This document shows, piece by piece, positions 10,603 to 22,082 of a DNA stretch of 64,000 nt. The notes under the pieces are model-generated. The model made no database searches. It worked only from the letters and a program-made list of their open reading frames with translations, and had not been told where the DNA came from. Position numbers and translations under genes: made by a program. The stretch's first letter is position 1. Every line of letters starts with the position of its first letter. This stretch comes from Cardiocondyla obscurior (taxonomy: Eukaryota > Arthropoda > Insecta > Hymenoptera > Formicidae): positions 2,976,001 to 3,040,000 of the forward strand of contig NC_091875.1 of assembly GCF_019399895.1 (NCBI RefSeq). Direction: 5' to 3'.

Positions 10603-13600
10603 TTAATTAGCGCGAACAAATAACGAATTTCCGTTGTGCTTCAGTTTCGTGGTGTTTCTATCTACTTCTATAGATGAGATTGTTGCTTTGATAATGGTCG
10701 TAGTTGCTTCCGGTTCCTAAAACAATAAGTTACACTTGTTACATCGTTTTTCAAAAAGTCACATTAATAAAAAATTTCACAAATGCATTTTGCTTGAAAT
10801 AAATTTCTCTGGCTATATTAAATTAATGCATTATTGTTATACCTAATTTGATAAAGTAAACTAATTATGATAATTGCGTGCATATCTAAATAAGCGCGAG
10901 ATGCAAATCACCTCTTCAAAATCAATATCGACTTCTTCGAGCACTTCGTCGAGTACGGACAGGAAAAGATTAGCATTCTCGAGCGTGAAGACCATTGGCG
11001 GTTTCAATTTCAGAATGTTATCGTCGGGTCCATCGCTGCTGACAAGAATCTTCTTCTCTTTCATCCTAGACACTACGTGCTTCGCCTCCGCTGTCGCCGG
11101 TATTTTTTTAATTCTGTCACGTACTAATTCGATGCCCACAAACAAACCAGCCCCGCGCACGTCACCGATGATCTTCCGCCGCTTTGCCATTTTTTTCAGT
11201 TCCGCGATTAGATGATTTCCGACCTTCAAGGCGTTCTCCTGAAGGCCTTCACGCTCTATGACTTCCATTACAGCATTTGCCACTGCACAGGACACGGGAT
11301 TTCCCCCATACTGAAATATGCACAAAATAATTCAAAATATTTTTAAAAAACTTTTGTTATAAAAATATTTTAAGCGAAATTCGGAACGCTGCCCTCGATC
11401 AACGTTTTCACAAGCTAACCGTGTTGAAATATTCAATTCCAGTATTGTAGAAGCTACGCGCTATCTCTGGCGTCGTGATGACAGCAGCGACGGGATGGCC
11501 ATTGCCCATGGGTTTGCCCAACGTGACTATATCGGGTACAACGTCCTCGCCGTACAATTGGAAGGCCCACGTGTGACTGCCGACTCTTCCGAAACCGACT
11601 TGGACCTCGTCCGCGATGCATACTCCTCCTGCTTCACGTACGTATCTGAAATTAATTTTATCATTAGCTTTATCTTTTTTTTTTTTTTTTTTTTTTTTCC
11701 ATTGCTTCGTACCGTAATGCGTATGCGTACATTAATAAAACACTCTTACCTGTATACATTTTTGAAATAATTTGGCGGCGGCAAAATCTGTCCGCCGACC
11801 GACATAAGACTTTCCGCGATGTAGGCACAAACGCCACGTCCTTGCGATTTGATATCTTTGCAAATTTGTTTGACGTCGTCGGCGTATTTAACGCCGAGAT
11901 CCTCGTCGACGTAATCAGCGGCACGATATTTTCCGCGGTACACATCCGGACAAGGAGCCTGAAAGGGAAAAGCCGCGATAATAAAAATATATGAAATAAT
12001 ACTAATCAGAGTAAAGATAAATTTTGATAATTCGGAATACTTTACCACGTGCACCCAATCCTTTTTGCCGGTGCCGTTAGGCTTGTTGAATTTGTATGGC
12101 GAGATATCGATTATCGTGGTCAAATGTCCGTGATAAGCGCTAAAAGCAAAAAGATAAGCGTAAACAGAAATTTCTTTTCTGGCCGTTACAATTGTCGAAA
12201 TTTAATTTCTTCGGGACACTGCAAGACTACAAATGTAGCTTTTTAAGGATCATTCATTGCGATATTTAATAAATATTTTATCGAGTGAGAGCAGTCCCTG
12301 AAAATATAACTTCTATTTTAGAATTTTTTCTCATTGTTGCCGGAGACGCTCAATGACCCCACCATGGCTACGATATTCGCACGTCTCCGTGTAGTTGCCG
12401 AAGGCTACTCATTTATAAGCTCGAACAAAGACGTGAAGTAATTATTAATTCGTGTGGACCCGAGCTGCCCTTAGCTATCAGCGTCAACGGAAAGACAAAG
12501 CGAAAAGTTAACAATAGTAGCTGCTTCTTATAATTAGAGCACAAGCGTAGGGTGTTATCGCTATCAGTTTTCTAGTTCGGTACAATCAGCAACGAGGGTG
12601 TTATTATCATCACGATGTCTCCCGCAACTTTGCATGGTTTGCGAATCGGCGCTCGACTTTGACGAAGTGTGCGCTAGATGTGACCTCGCTTTGTCTTTGC
12701 ATTCTCGTTTGAATTATCGCCTAGCGCTCTCTTTCTTTATCTCTCTCTCTCTCTCTCGGATAAGTCCAGTCCAACATTTCAGCGACATCGTCCTCACCGA
12801 TAGAAGGAGAAAATAAATATAGATTACGTATCATACGTGTTGGCATGTACGTCGGTCGTGAGACTTACGCCACCTAAAACAGCGACAAGATCTTTATGCC
12901 GGCGAATTCTATTTCCGCCGCGACGAAAAGAATCGGATGTCCATATCCGATTTCCCCGGATCTGCCCCGGCTTGATCTCGTTCTCTCTCCAAATCAAGCG
13001 GCGCCCGCGTCCCTGTCGATTTAGACGCTGCAAACAAGCAAAAGACAAATCGGTCTGATTAGTTTTGGCAGTGATTTCCTGAGCGAGTGTTTAACGCAGC
13101 CTGAAATATCCAGCATATTTGAGCGAGAGGCGCAGCCACCGCTTACGTCGAGAAGATCCGAGTAGGAACGGAACAATGGAAGATCATTCCATATTCGTCT
13201 CGTTATCTGCCGGAACTTTCGTGACGTAGCGTGTAGAATTCAATGGGATATTATAGAAAAAAAAAACCACACGCACACCCACGCACACGCACACGAAAAA
13301 TATTAATGAAGACAGTTTGTAATTGTGATAAAGAAACTTACTGATCCAGCGTAATAACGTCCTTATTCTTAGTGTGCGTCTGAGCAAGGCGGAGAGCAAG
13401 ATCGTTAGCTTCGCTTCCGGAATTTACTAGGAAACAAACGGACAGCGGTTCTGGCAAAAGCGACGCCAGTCGACTCGCACATATCACCAGGTTGTCGTGA
13501 AGAAACCGACTGTTCGTGGACAACAAGGCCATTTGTTCCTGTCCGGCTCGCACGACGTCCGGGTGGCAGTGACCAACTGTAAAAAACAAATTGCTCTTAA

Positions 13601-14056
13601 TTAAAATTATGCAAGACACAGAAATAACAAATTAAATTTCTAAAAAAAAATAAGAAGTACCTACCGTGCGCAACATTATTTATGCAGTCCAAGTATCGAT
13701 TACCCTTCTCGTCGTACATGTACTGTCCTTCGGCGCTCACGATTTTCAACGGATTTGACTTGTAAAACAACTTGCACGATTGTCTAGAAGCAGGAGAAAT
13801 TATTGCAACAATGATTTTTTTTTATCTAAAAATATATGTATTTTTACATTGCATATAAAAGTTGCAGACTAAGTCACAGTATTGCGCGAGCAATTAAGAC
13901 GACGCTTTGTTAACTAGAAACGAGCGAGATGTAATTTTATTTTTAATCCTACAAAGTTAAGAATTTCACACAGCTCATAAATATCACTTACCCTATGTAA
14001 CGATCGCGAAGCCTTATAGTGTCAGATTTTGACATTTGCTCGAGAGATTCCGCCAT
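10603..14056 (-). CDS. Etnppl: Ethanolamine-phosphate / 5-phosphohydroxy-L-lysine phospho-lyase (class III PLP aminotransferase family)
   Basis: A mitochondrial or cytosolic PLP enzyme of the AGXT2-like family. Vertebrate members cleave phosphoethanolamine or 5-phosphohydroxylysine to an aldehyde, ammonia and phosphate rather than transaminating. Insects usually keep one member, so the substrate is uncertain. Exons on minus are 13992-14056, 13665-13783, 13342-13576, 12046-12139, 11750-11958, 11420-11645, 10912-11310 and 10603-10716; phases agree and 1461 bases give 486 residues. Landmarks are the N-terminus MAESLEQMSKSDTIRLRDRY, NNVAHVGHCHPDVV, NSGSEANDLALRLA in exon 3, HAYHGH across exons 3-4, RGKYRAADY in exon 5, IADEVQVGFGR in exon 6 (Asp near residue 253 for the PLP ring nitrogen) and TLGKPMGNGHP with the predicted Schiff-base Lys near residue 285. 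YGGNPVSCAV begins exon 7. The ATG is preceded in frame by a stop, which supports this start. The exon 6 donor is weak (GTTAGC). Intron 3, of 1.2 kb, is the longest in the coding part. Confidence 0.93.
12140..13341. other. Long intron of the phospho-lyase gene
   Basis: This 1.2 kb intron between coding exons 3 and 4 contains a short (CT)n tract at 12741-12757. Its open frames on both strands lack family signatures and overlap each other. I see no nested gene. Confidence 0.6.
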
Positions 14057-15010
14057 AGTAGAGTCTTTGGTGGAATCGTCTAATTATATCTGTAAGAAAA
14101 TTAAAATGTACAAACGATTGAGTCTACAAAAACGTTTATCTCCAATTTGCCAAATTCTGATTTGAAAATTACGCAAATAAAGTAGTTTGCGTGACAGTCA
14201 AATTGATAAACGCCCGTGTATTTAATGAGACTTTCAAAGAGTAATTTTCCGGCGGCCGATAAATGCACGTGATTACTACGTGCAAGTAGTATTTCCGTAC
14301 GCGTTTGACCTCGAGCCTCGCTTACAAAAGAGAATAGGCTGCTATATGTCATAATAACTACCGATTAACGCTCAGTAATTATCGTTAACAGATTGTTTAA
14401 TTAATGTATTGAGTCAATATATAAAGTACGAATAAAGTAAAAGTACAATATTTCTTTTTAATGAAACTTTAAATATCGCTAATTAGGGAATTCGTTAATC
14501 AGCGGTCTGCGATAGCAAACGCTGACAAAGAATTACTTTATTTAAGACCTATTAATTTTGTTCCGTAGTTGAGCTTATCACTCGTGATTAACACTACGTT
14601 AATGAAAATGCAAGACCTCCCGACCTTTTATCAATTATAACGAAAAAAGAAATATAAGCATCCAATTAAATATAAAATAAGTAAAAGAACTTTCTTAATA
14701 TTTTAGCAGAAAAGAAATCGATTTCAAATGGAGCTATATGAAAAAGTAACGAATTAAAGAAAAATATATATATCAATTTTTTTTTATACTTAGAAGATAG
14801 TGAATTTTTTTAACTACTCTGTTCTAAAAAAATTAAAAAAAAAATATATTAAAAAGAGATTTGTTCGCGATTTATTGTTACTGATAACCATACCTGAGCG
14901 TAATTCAACGGTGATGTAACGTGATCCAACGTAGCTCAAGAATTTCTATACGATTACTGCGGATGCAGACAAAAGCAAATGCTGCAACCTGTATACGTCA
15001 TATATAGAGG
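14057..15010 (-). promoter_or_regulatory. Probable 5' UTR, UTR intron and promoter of the phospho-lyase gene
   Basis: A good acceptor (TTTTCTTACAG) ends at 14090, just before the start-codon exon, and an in-frame stop lies between it and the ATG, so 14057-14089 looks like 5' UTR. A matching donor (CAG then GTATGG) is at 14894-14889, and a TATATA-like element on minus lies near 14999-15007, which together suggest a noncoding first exon of roughly 80 bases. The order TATA, short exon, donor and acceptor is coherent, but no transcript supports it. Confidence 0.35.
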
Positions 15011-15139
15011 GAAGAGTGCGTCGGCGGGGGTAAAAAAATATGGGGATGCGCAAGCGTGTCGGACCAAAGATTCTCCCTCCAAGTGATCGACATCCCACTT
15101 TCAACACAGTTTTGTGCGTCACTAGTTGATTATTCACAT

Positions 15140-16900
15140 TTCAACATGGTCTTTTCTTTATTGTAAATATAAGAATTATATAAACCTGATTGCTGAGATC
15201 GTTTCAATAAATGTCTTCTATATTTTGAAATTCAGATTAAAGCTGAATACCTTGCTAAAAGAAAATGGGGAGGGCTAAGCTGCTTAAATTTACTATTGTA
15301 CCAGCCGTCGTATTGATATTACGTATTACAAAGGTGTCACATAAAGAAAAAAATTAATTATAGACTTGGGTATTTTAGGCTTAGCGCAACCTTGTACCTT
15401 GGCATTAAATATCGAGAAGAACATTTAAGAAACGTGTATTTTTAAAGAGTATTTTTGTTTCATCGTTTGCGAGTCACGGTGCACGTTTCAGGCGATATTA
15501 ATAGGAATCGTGGCTAGTACTGCCATCGGCAAATATCAAGCGTCGTGTGATAAAGAAATCCACGTGCGGCACGCACGTTACGACGATGATAACGATACGT
15601 AACACGTGATACGCGCTATCGAATGATTTAAATGACAAGAGCAATCCCGCGATATGTCGCGATATCGTCCGCGGCAAACATAAGTCACGTTCGCTCGATT
15701 ACAAATCTTCCACTGTGCGGGCGTGAAACCAGCTACCGACCTTAAGGGAGATGTATCCACCTAGACCCACTGACGTTCAGTGGTATTTTACTCCGCTGAC
15801 TCACTGCCAAGTAATTTTCAAGCGCGACGGCTTGTCGAGTCATTGCAATTAACATATCTTCGTAAAATAACGCGATCCTATCCGTCGTTTATGCAAACTG
15901 TAATGGTGGCGGTTGCGATAAACATCGAAACGAATAACTCTTTCGTTTTAGGTCATCCGCGTGTGGAAACTTTATCGCTTCGTATTTTTCATTTAATACA
16001 TATTTCTTTTTTTTTTTTTTTTTCATCGCTTTATCTCATTGTTATCTGTCTTAGACGTTATTATCTTTATAATTTTATTTCGCCGACTATTTATTTAATT
16101 TTATAAGATCTGATTACATGGCGAAAATAGGCTTCGGGGCGAGGTTGCGAACAATATTTTACCGCACAAAAAAACTTCAATACTTATCGCGCGATGTTGC
16201 AGACTGACGCCGTGCCAGTTGCCGGGCGTGTTTCTGCCGCGTTATTGGTGTCAAATCTTAAGTGAAATGCAAATTGCAAATTGTTATGTAGAATTTTATT
16301 GGTTAAATAAAGTTCAACGTGCATGCTCCGTGTACCCCGTACTCTTATTCGTAACATTTGTCACTTAGCTCGTTCCATATACGTCCTACATGAGATGATA
16401 TTCCGCGTTACTTCTCTCTTTCTCAACGAACAGGGCACTCGCAATCTAACATCTTTTGATTGATCTATTTTTGAACGTGTTATCATGATTGAACTACGAA
16501 GCTTCGTACATTAAAGTGCATTAAAATATACACTCTTGTGTATTAGGTAGCTGCGAGTATCTTATCTCACATTTTAGCATTATCGTATTTTTTTAATCTT
16601 AATGTTTTTTTTTTTAATATTTTCCGTGATCTCAACCCACTTTTTTTTCTACACAAGCAATTTTAAAGCAACAATTATTTATATATTCCTGTGATATTGT
16701 AACTATTATACTGAATAATCTAGATTACGTATTGCAATGATAAGCGATCAACGATGATAAGATAAGCGTGTGACAACGTTTAATCAGGTAAATTTTTATT
16801 TGAGATCTTAAATAATCTTATGTTTTTGTTGATATTATTTATTTTGTTTAAATGTGTGCGTTATGAATATACGTACTTATATGCACTTCTTTTTTTTTTT
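15140..16900. other. Intergenic region between the phospho-lyase promoter and the ionotropic receptor
   Basis: AT-rich sequence with T-runs near 16007-16023, 16602-16614 and 16890-16904. A 14-base perfect palindrome (TACGAAG/CTTCGTA) lies near 16495-16508. No coding potential beyond chance frames was seen. Confidence 0.5.
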
Positions 16901-16902
16901 TT

Positions 16903-18672
16903 TTACGAATGCTTCGGTATTTTCAACTTGCAGCAATTGCAAAAAAGAGTAAGATGTTTGCTTTTCAAAAGCCGGCCCGCTATTATTTCTCCTAAAAACA
17001 CAATAGACGATATAACGTGACCCACGATAATTACGAAGAAGGCAACGTACACCGAATAATCGCTAAGAATCATTTCCTTTTCGCTCTTTCGTTCCGATTT
17101 ATCGTTTCTCCAGAAATCTTCAACGTACTTATCCACGAAGCCAGATTCTGTCAGCGACAGAAGAACTTTATCGATTTCACTTTTGTACGGCGATCTCACG
17201 TGGAGCCTGTGCACACGGTAATGCGACAAGATGCACAAATTGGAGAGCTTGAAGAGCCGCCTGCCGCGACGTTTCAGCCTGGTCTCCGCCAATTTGCCGG
17301 TGATCTCGGACGTAAAGTAAGCCTTCGAGGTATCCACCCAGCCGCCTTTGTTCTGGAGCTCGTATTCGGGCGAATTAAGGAATCTCTTTATGAAATCAGG
17401 GGACAGTCCTTCGGTGGTCGTGAGCTCGTCGTACACAACCGGCGAGACCACCACCTTCAGCCCGGTGTTGTACAGATCCTGAAAGGAGGAGACGCGAGTG
17501 CTGACCGTGAACTCCACCACGAACTCGAGCAGCTCCGCTTGGAACATAATCGTATATTCCGCCACGGTAATCGTCACGGCGACGAACAGGACCTTCTCCA
17601 TGAGGGTGCGGGGTCCGCGAAGTGGCGGCATGCCGAAGAACATGCCGATTGTGTTGAGAGGGTCGCGCACCCGCTTCCTGACTTTCATTGCCAGCGAGAC
17701 GCACCACACCACCCCCGATAGCAGAAAACCGAACAGGATCGTGAGAATGATCTGCCAAAAATCGACTAGGACCCTCGCCGCCGGCATCGCCGGAACCAGC
17801 GCGCAGACCCGGTCATCGCCGACGGAGACGGTGTGCTCGTGTTGCGTGCCGTACCAGTCCTCGTACACGAGCCCTTCGGCATTGTAGCTCATCTCGGTTT
17901 CTCGCAAGTCCTTCGCGTGCACCACCGTGCCGTTTACGGCGTTCGACAGCGCATCCATGAACAGCTTAGCTAGTCCGCCAACCGTGCCGTTTTCTAGAGT
18001 ACCGTAAGGACGTACTTCTTCAAACATCACCTTGAAGATACCGCCGTACATGTTCCGCAGCTTGTTCGGATACCACTCGATCTCGCTTTTGTACGCGGTG
18101 ATTTTCGAATAATCATCGTTGAATCCATTGAAACGGTGTACAGCCACGAAAGTCGGCTCCGAGTACCGCGGATGGAAGTACACTTCTAAGATAATCACAT
18201 CGAAGACCTTTCGGTCCCATAAATACTTGAGTTGGCGTCGGCAGTTCAACGCACCTCTGTTCGAGCCGATCATTAGCAAAAGCTCCGGCATGTGCTTGGG
18301 ATGCGATATTAAATCTATATCGTTCAGCGTGGCGTTAAGTTCCGCGTCGCTGATGTCGTCGTTCGACGCGAAAATATAAATCAGCAGAGTGCGGGAAGAA
18401 GCTAAGCTTCTCAATTGAAAATTAAATCTCATTTCTCTGGAGACTAAGATCTGCGATGGCCATGTCACTGCGACGTTCCGGGCGACGATGTCGAGTAGAC
18501 GTTGCGCTCCATCCTGGATATCGTGCCTTCGAATCCTGACAATTACATCTCGACGACCGATCGATTGCAAGATCCCTTCGATCGCCTTATCGACGTACGG
18601 CTCCCGATAAAAATTCGAACGAGCGACGTCGGCCGCGACGAGAAGATACGAGACGAGGCTTGCAAGTTTCAT
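16903..18672 (-). CDS. Divergent ionotropic receptor (intronless)
   Basis: A single uninterrupted frame of 589 residues. It begins with a signal peptide (about residues 1-19, MKLASLVSYLLVAADVARS), then an extracellular region of about 280 residues. A hydrophobic segment follows at about 304-330 (FWQIILTILFGFLLSGVVW), a short loop with the pore-side hydrophobic stretch MEKVLFVAVTITVAEYTIMF (about 359-378), an extracellular ligand-binding S2 lobe of about 160 residues, and a last membrane helix at about 541-568 ending in a short basic cytoplasmic tail. The order TM1, pore/TM2, S2, TM3 and the sizes match insect ionotropic receptors, which derive from iGluRs and act as chemosensory cation channels in dendrites. 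It does not look like the conserved co-receptors; it resembles the rapidly evolving divergent class. The ATG at 18672 is supported by the signal peptide. The coding DNA is more GC-rich than the flanks, which creates long antisense frames that I read as shadows. The ligand is unknown. Confidence 0.85.
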   Translation of the reverse strand: MKLASLVSYLLVAADVARSNFYREPYVDKAIEGILQSIGRRDVIVRIRRHDIQDGAQRLLDIVARNVAVTWPSQILVSREMRFNFQLRSLASSRTLLIYIFASNDDISDAELNATLNDIDLISHPKHMPELLLMIGSNRGALNCRRQLKYLWDRKVFDVIILEVYFHPRYSEPTFVAVHRFNGFNDDYSKITAYKSEIEWYPNKLRNMYGGIFKVMFEEVRPYGTLENGTVGGLAKLFMDALSNAVNGTVVHAKDLRETEMSYNAEGLVYEDWYGTQHEHTVSVGDDRVCALVPAMPAARVLVDFWQIILTILFGFLLSGVVWCVSLAMKVRKRVRDPLNTIGMFFGMPPLRGPRTLMEKVLFVAVTITVAEYTIMFQAELLEFVVEFTVSTRVSSFQDLYNTGLKVVVSPVVYDELTTTEGLSPDFIKRFLNSPEYELQNKGGWVDTSKAYFTSEITGKLAETRLKRRGRRLFKLSNLCILSHYRVHRLHVRSPYKSEIDKVLLSLTESGFVDKYVEDFWRNDKSERKSEKEMILSDYSVYVAFFVIIVGHVISSIVFLGEIIAGRLLKSKHLTLFCNCCKLKIPKHS

Positions 18673-18679
18673 CCTTCCG

Positions 18680-19329
18680 CCGATATTTTCTCGTTCGCGT
18701 GATCAAATATTGTACTCGTGGCTCGGCAAATAAGAATAGAGAAGTTATTTCTAGGTGCGCTCGCACTCGAGTGATACGTTTGAGGTCGAGGAGCTATTGA
18801 TCCGTTATCATTCCATTGGTCGCGCTGAGAAATAGCTTCGTAATAGTTTTACGTAAGGACATCGCAGGCTATTACGGCAAGCGGCATACATAGTGGCAAG
18901 TTTTATCCGTACGCTGATTTTATCTGTAATTGCGGGCAGTATCGCTTCCAATTTGAATAATCGAAAATCGCAGGGAAGTTCTCTTTCATAATTTACTACC
19001 GTCTTCCGTCTGTGATTGATTATCGTTCGTTCGTATCTGAAATTTCGACATTCTCGGTTCCACGTTATATCAATACGAATTATCTTGATTCAGGCGGAAA
19101 ATATCAGTAATTGATACAGCAAATACGACGCATTGACGCAATCGTTATTAAAGTTGCGTACTCGTAATAAAAACATCTCGGCATTCACATATCGGTTACG
19201 AAAGATTTGTAATCACCATTATAATTAATATATTTCTCAGCCTTATCTAAAAAAATTTTTTTTTTAATAAACACCTAATTATTCGCCCATTAGATATTCG
19301 TTCAGTAACTGTTATTTATTAACGAAAGT
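18680..19329. other. Spacer between the ionotropic receptor and tRNA-Ser
   Basis: This stretch contains the presumed promoter side of the receptor gene (transcribed leftward) and the downstream flank of the tRNA. No coding sequence or repeat is recognised. Confidence 0.5.
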
Positions 19330-19337
19330 AAAAAAAA
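19330..19337 (-). terminator. RNA polymerase III terminator of tRNA-Ser
   Basis: A run of eight T residues on the minus strand starts eight bases after the tRNA 3' end, which is the normal Pol III termination signal. Confidence 0.85.
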
Positions 19338-19344
19338 TCCCCTT

Positions 19345-19426
19345 CGCAGTCGGTAGGACTCGAACCTACGCTCCCAGAGGGAATCTGATTTCTAGTCAGA
19401 CGCCTTAACCACTCGGCCACGACTGC
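19345..19426 (-). tRNA. tRNA-Ser (anticodon AGA)
   Basis: 82 bases fold as a complete serine tRNA. The acceptor stem GCAGTCG pairs with CGACTGC, with G as the discriminator base, the serine identity determinant. The A box region reads TGGCCGAGTGG and the B box reads GGTTCGAGTCC. The anticodon stem TCTGA/TCAGA holds the loop CTAGAAA, giving anticodon AGA (inosine-modified in vivo), which reads UCU, UCC and UCA. The extra arm of about 14 bases (CCCTCTGGGAG) is the long variable arm expected of class II tRNAs. There is no intron and CCA is not encoded, as normal in eukaryotes. Confidence 0.97.
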
Positions 19427-19449
19427 TTCGAAATGTAGTCTCGTTTTAT

Positions 19450-20214
19450 TATTTCATAACGACTCTCGTCTATATTTTTTAATAAAAATACTTATTTTTC
19501 TTTTTTTTATGTATATGTAACTTATACATTTTCTGGTTAATGCTTCATGTAAGCGAGAGAATATTTTTTTTACTATTAAAACTGTCTTGCAGACGAGATG
19601 AGAGAAGATAATAAACCAAGCAGCATGTATCTTCTTTTTAATAAAAACCATATTTTGTCAATTAAACAATGTTAGTAATTTGCTTTACCTTAAAAAAAAA
19701 ATAAAGCACATTATAAATTTTACATGAAATTATGACATGAGAAAATAATAATTTTTTTTTTTTTTCTTATAATCTTCGTTATCGTTATTATTTTCTTTAA
19801 TGTTTAAATAAAAATACGCTACGCGACGAGGCAGTTTCCGACCGACATTGAGGTGGAGATGAGCAAAGAAGAAAAATGGGCCGTGGTGAATTTTAAAGTG
19901 TTCTATTAAAAGTCACGCAGAACACGTTTGATTACATTAACGATCGACGGATTTATAGATAGATCCACTCCACAACATTCACGATTACCATGCCGTAATA
20001 GCCATAATAAGTACCTCAGCGGGAGTATAATGACATATTTTATATATATTTATGTGTATTTATATATGTATATACTCTTACGCGTGTTTCGCAAAAAAGT
20101 ACAAGCGACAGTGGCCGCGTGCTTTTTGGTTGGGGGAAAATGTGACGAGGCCACCCTTACGCAATTAATCTATAACAATACATCCACGACGATGTAAAAT
20201 TGTACATTTGAATG

Positions 20215-20246
<32 letters not shown>

Positions 20247-22002
20247 AATTAATTTATTTATAGTATATATTACACACACGCATAATGCCCTTACAAGATA
20301 TAACATATACGTGTCTGCATATAGATATAATATGCATATGTTCCTGCTGGCTTATAAAATATTTCTTTAACACCTAGAAGTTGAAAAATTCTACGCTCTA
20401 CTCGATGACCTGAAGAATAAACCTGATATATATATTATACGATGATCATGACGAATATATTTCAAAATGACAATGTCGATCGGGAGCAAGATAGGCCTAA
20501 CAGTTTTATCCGCACGTGCGAAACGATAATTGTGGCATCACGCGCGTATCATAGCCCGACAGTCTTAGATCAATGCCGATAGCGGATTATCAAGGCTCTT
20601 ATATCAAAATCACTTATCTTCCTCCTTACGATCGGATTCGCCGAGTGTTAGGCCTATCCTACGTGGCACGCGAAAGTCAGGAATTCTACGTTATAAGCCC
20701 GATATTAATCAGTAACACCTTTTCTCAAACACTTCTTCATCTCGAAACGTTCCTCGTGTAAGTTGACTTTTGGGTTAATCTGCGGGGTAGGTAAGGTAAT
20801 TTTGGGTCCGAAGGGATGGTTTCTGTAGACAACGCGGCATTCGACTTTGACAGCGAAATTATCGCTCAACGACGTAATGCATTTTTATACAATCAACGTG
20901 CTTTTGCTTTTCTTTTTTTTTTTTTTTTTTTTATGTTATTCTGTAAAGAGCAGCGCGGCGATGTGGAGACTTAGAAGCCGCTTTCCTTAAGAATATCAGA
21001 TTTAACTATTAAATTACATTTGCGCTGTTACGCGCTGACCAATATCTCGGGCTTTCACGACCGCGAATCCTCCGTGCAGCATTCGTAGGTCCGGTTATCT
21101 CCATAAAGCCACGGGCTGATCTTATATTTAAAACTTACGTATTACATTTCGACAGGAGCGATCGGCCAACTACTACGACGTCGCTGGATCGTACCACGAC
21201 AAGGACTCGACTTTTCGAAACCGGGGTAGGGACTTCAAATTTCGTTAGATCTCTGAAAATCTGTTATTCATCGAAAAATATACTCGGCGAGATCGAATTT
21301 CGCGATTTCGCCGAATCTTCTATCACGCATCGAGAGAAATGTCGTGTCCCTCGTAATCGCGATCGAGCGGCAACACAGATCATATATTTACAGTACGAAT
21401 ATTCCCATAATATACGGCAAAATTATAAATCTAAACACTTACGAGGTAAAGATAGAATAAACGTAAGATCAAGTCGAGACGAACTACGAGAGTAATAATT
21501 ACTGTCCTATCAAGCGATAGACGAGATCGGCGTCCTATTCGCGATTTTTTCTTATGAAAAAAAATACTAGAAATCACACGCATTTTCAAATTCCAGGGAA
21601 AGCCTCACTAATTGCTTTCTACCGTCACTAACAATGACCCACGTCTTGCTTTATCGACGGTGCCGATAAAAGAAATACGCTTTTTATTTTACTTTCGATA
21701 AAAAAAGAAATGAAAGAAATTTCAACCTGGAATGTTTTCTTCGCTTTCATCTTCTCAAATACCGAACGGTTTCAAATACCGAAGAGATAATCAACGTTGC
21801 TGCAATCTCTATATCACGTGAATCATTTTCTTAACATCGCAGCTTTTCTTCTTTCAATTACCTGCCTGAGCTTGGTAAAAGTATTAATGTTAATTACATA
21901 TGTGTAACTTATTTTCTATCGGCACGTTTATCAAACTAACGAGGTTCAATATGAATTGAGCAAGTAATCGGAAAAATGATGACAGATAAGGATATTCTGC
22001 AT
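19450..22002. other. Intergenic region
   Basis: Mixed-composition noncoding sequence with T-runs near 20230-20246 and 20911-20932 and a short TA microsatellite at 20215-20232. Reading frames are short and unrelated to any family I recognise. Confidence 0.5.
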
Positions 22003-22010
22003 GTCTCAAC

Positions 22011-22074
22011 CTTAGAGCACATATAATATAATATAATATAATATATTATATTATATTATATTATATGCTCTAAG
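22011..22074. mobile_element. 64-bp palindromic insertion with 8-bp target duplication (hAT-like MITE candidate)
   Basis: The segment begins CTTAGAGCA and ends with its exact inverse TGCTCTAAG. Between them lie (TATAA)n-type repeats that are themselves inverted around the centre near 22043-22046, so nearly the whole unit is one hairpin. The flanks are the direct repeat GTCTCAAC at 22003-22010 and 22075-22082, an 8-base target-site duplication that fits the nTnnnnAn consensus of hAT elements. It has no coding capacity, so it would be non-autonomous. No second copy was noticed in this window. Confidence 0.6.
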
Positions 22075-22082
22075 GTCTCAAC

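Noticed and set aside
17017..17721. 234-codon plus-strand frame
   Set aside because: It lies antisense to the ionotropic receptor in a GC-rich part of that gene. Its protein is Arg/His-rich without domains, and the minus-strand frame explains the region.
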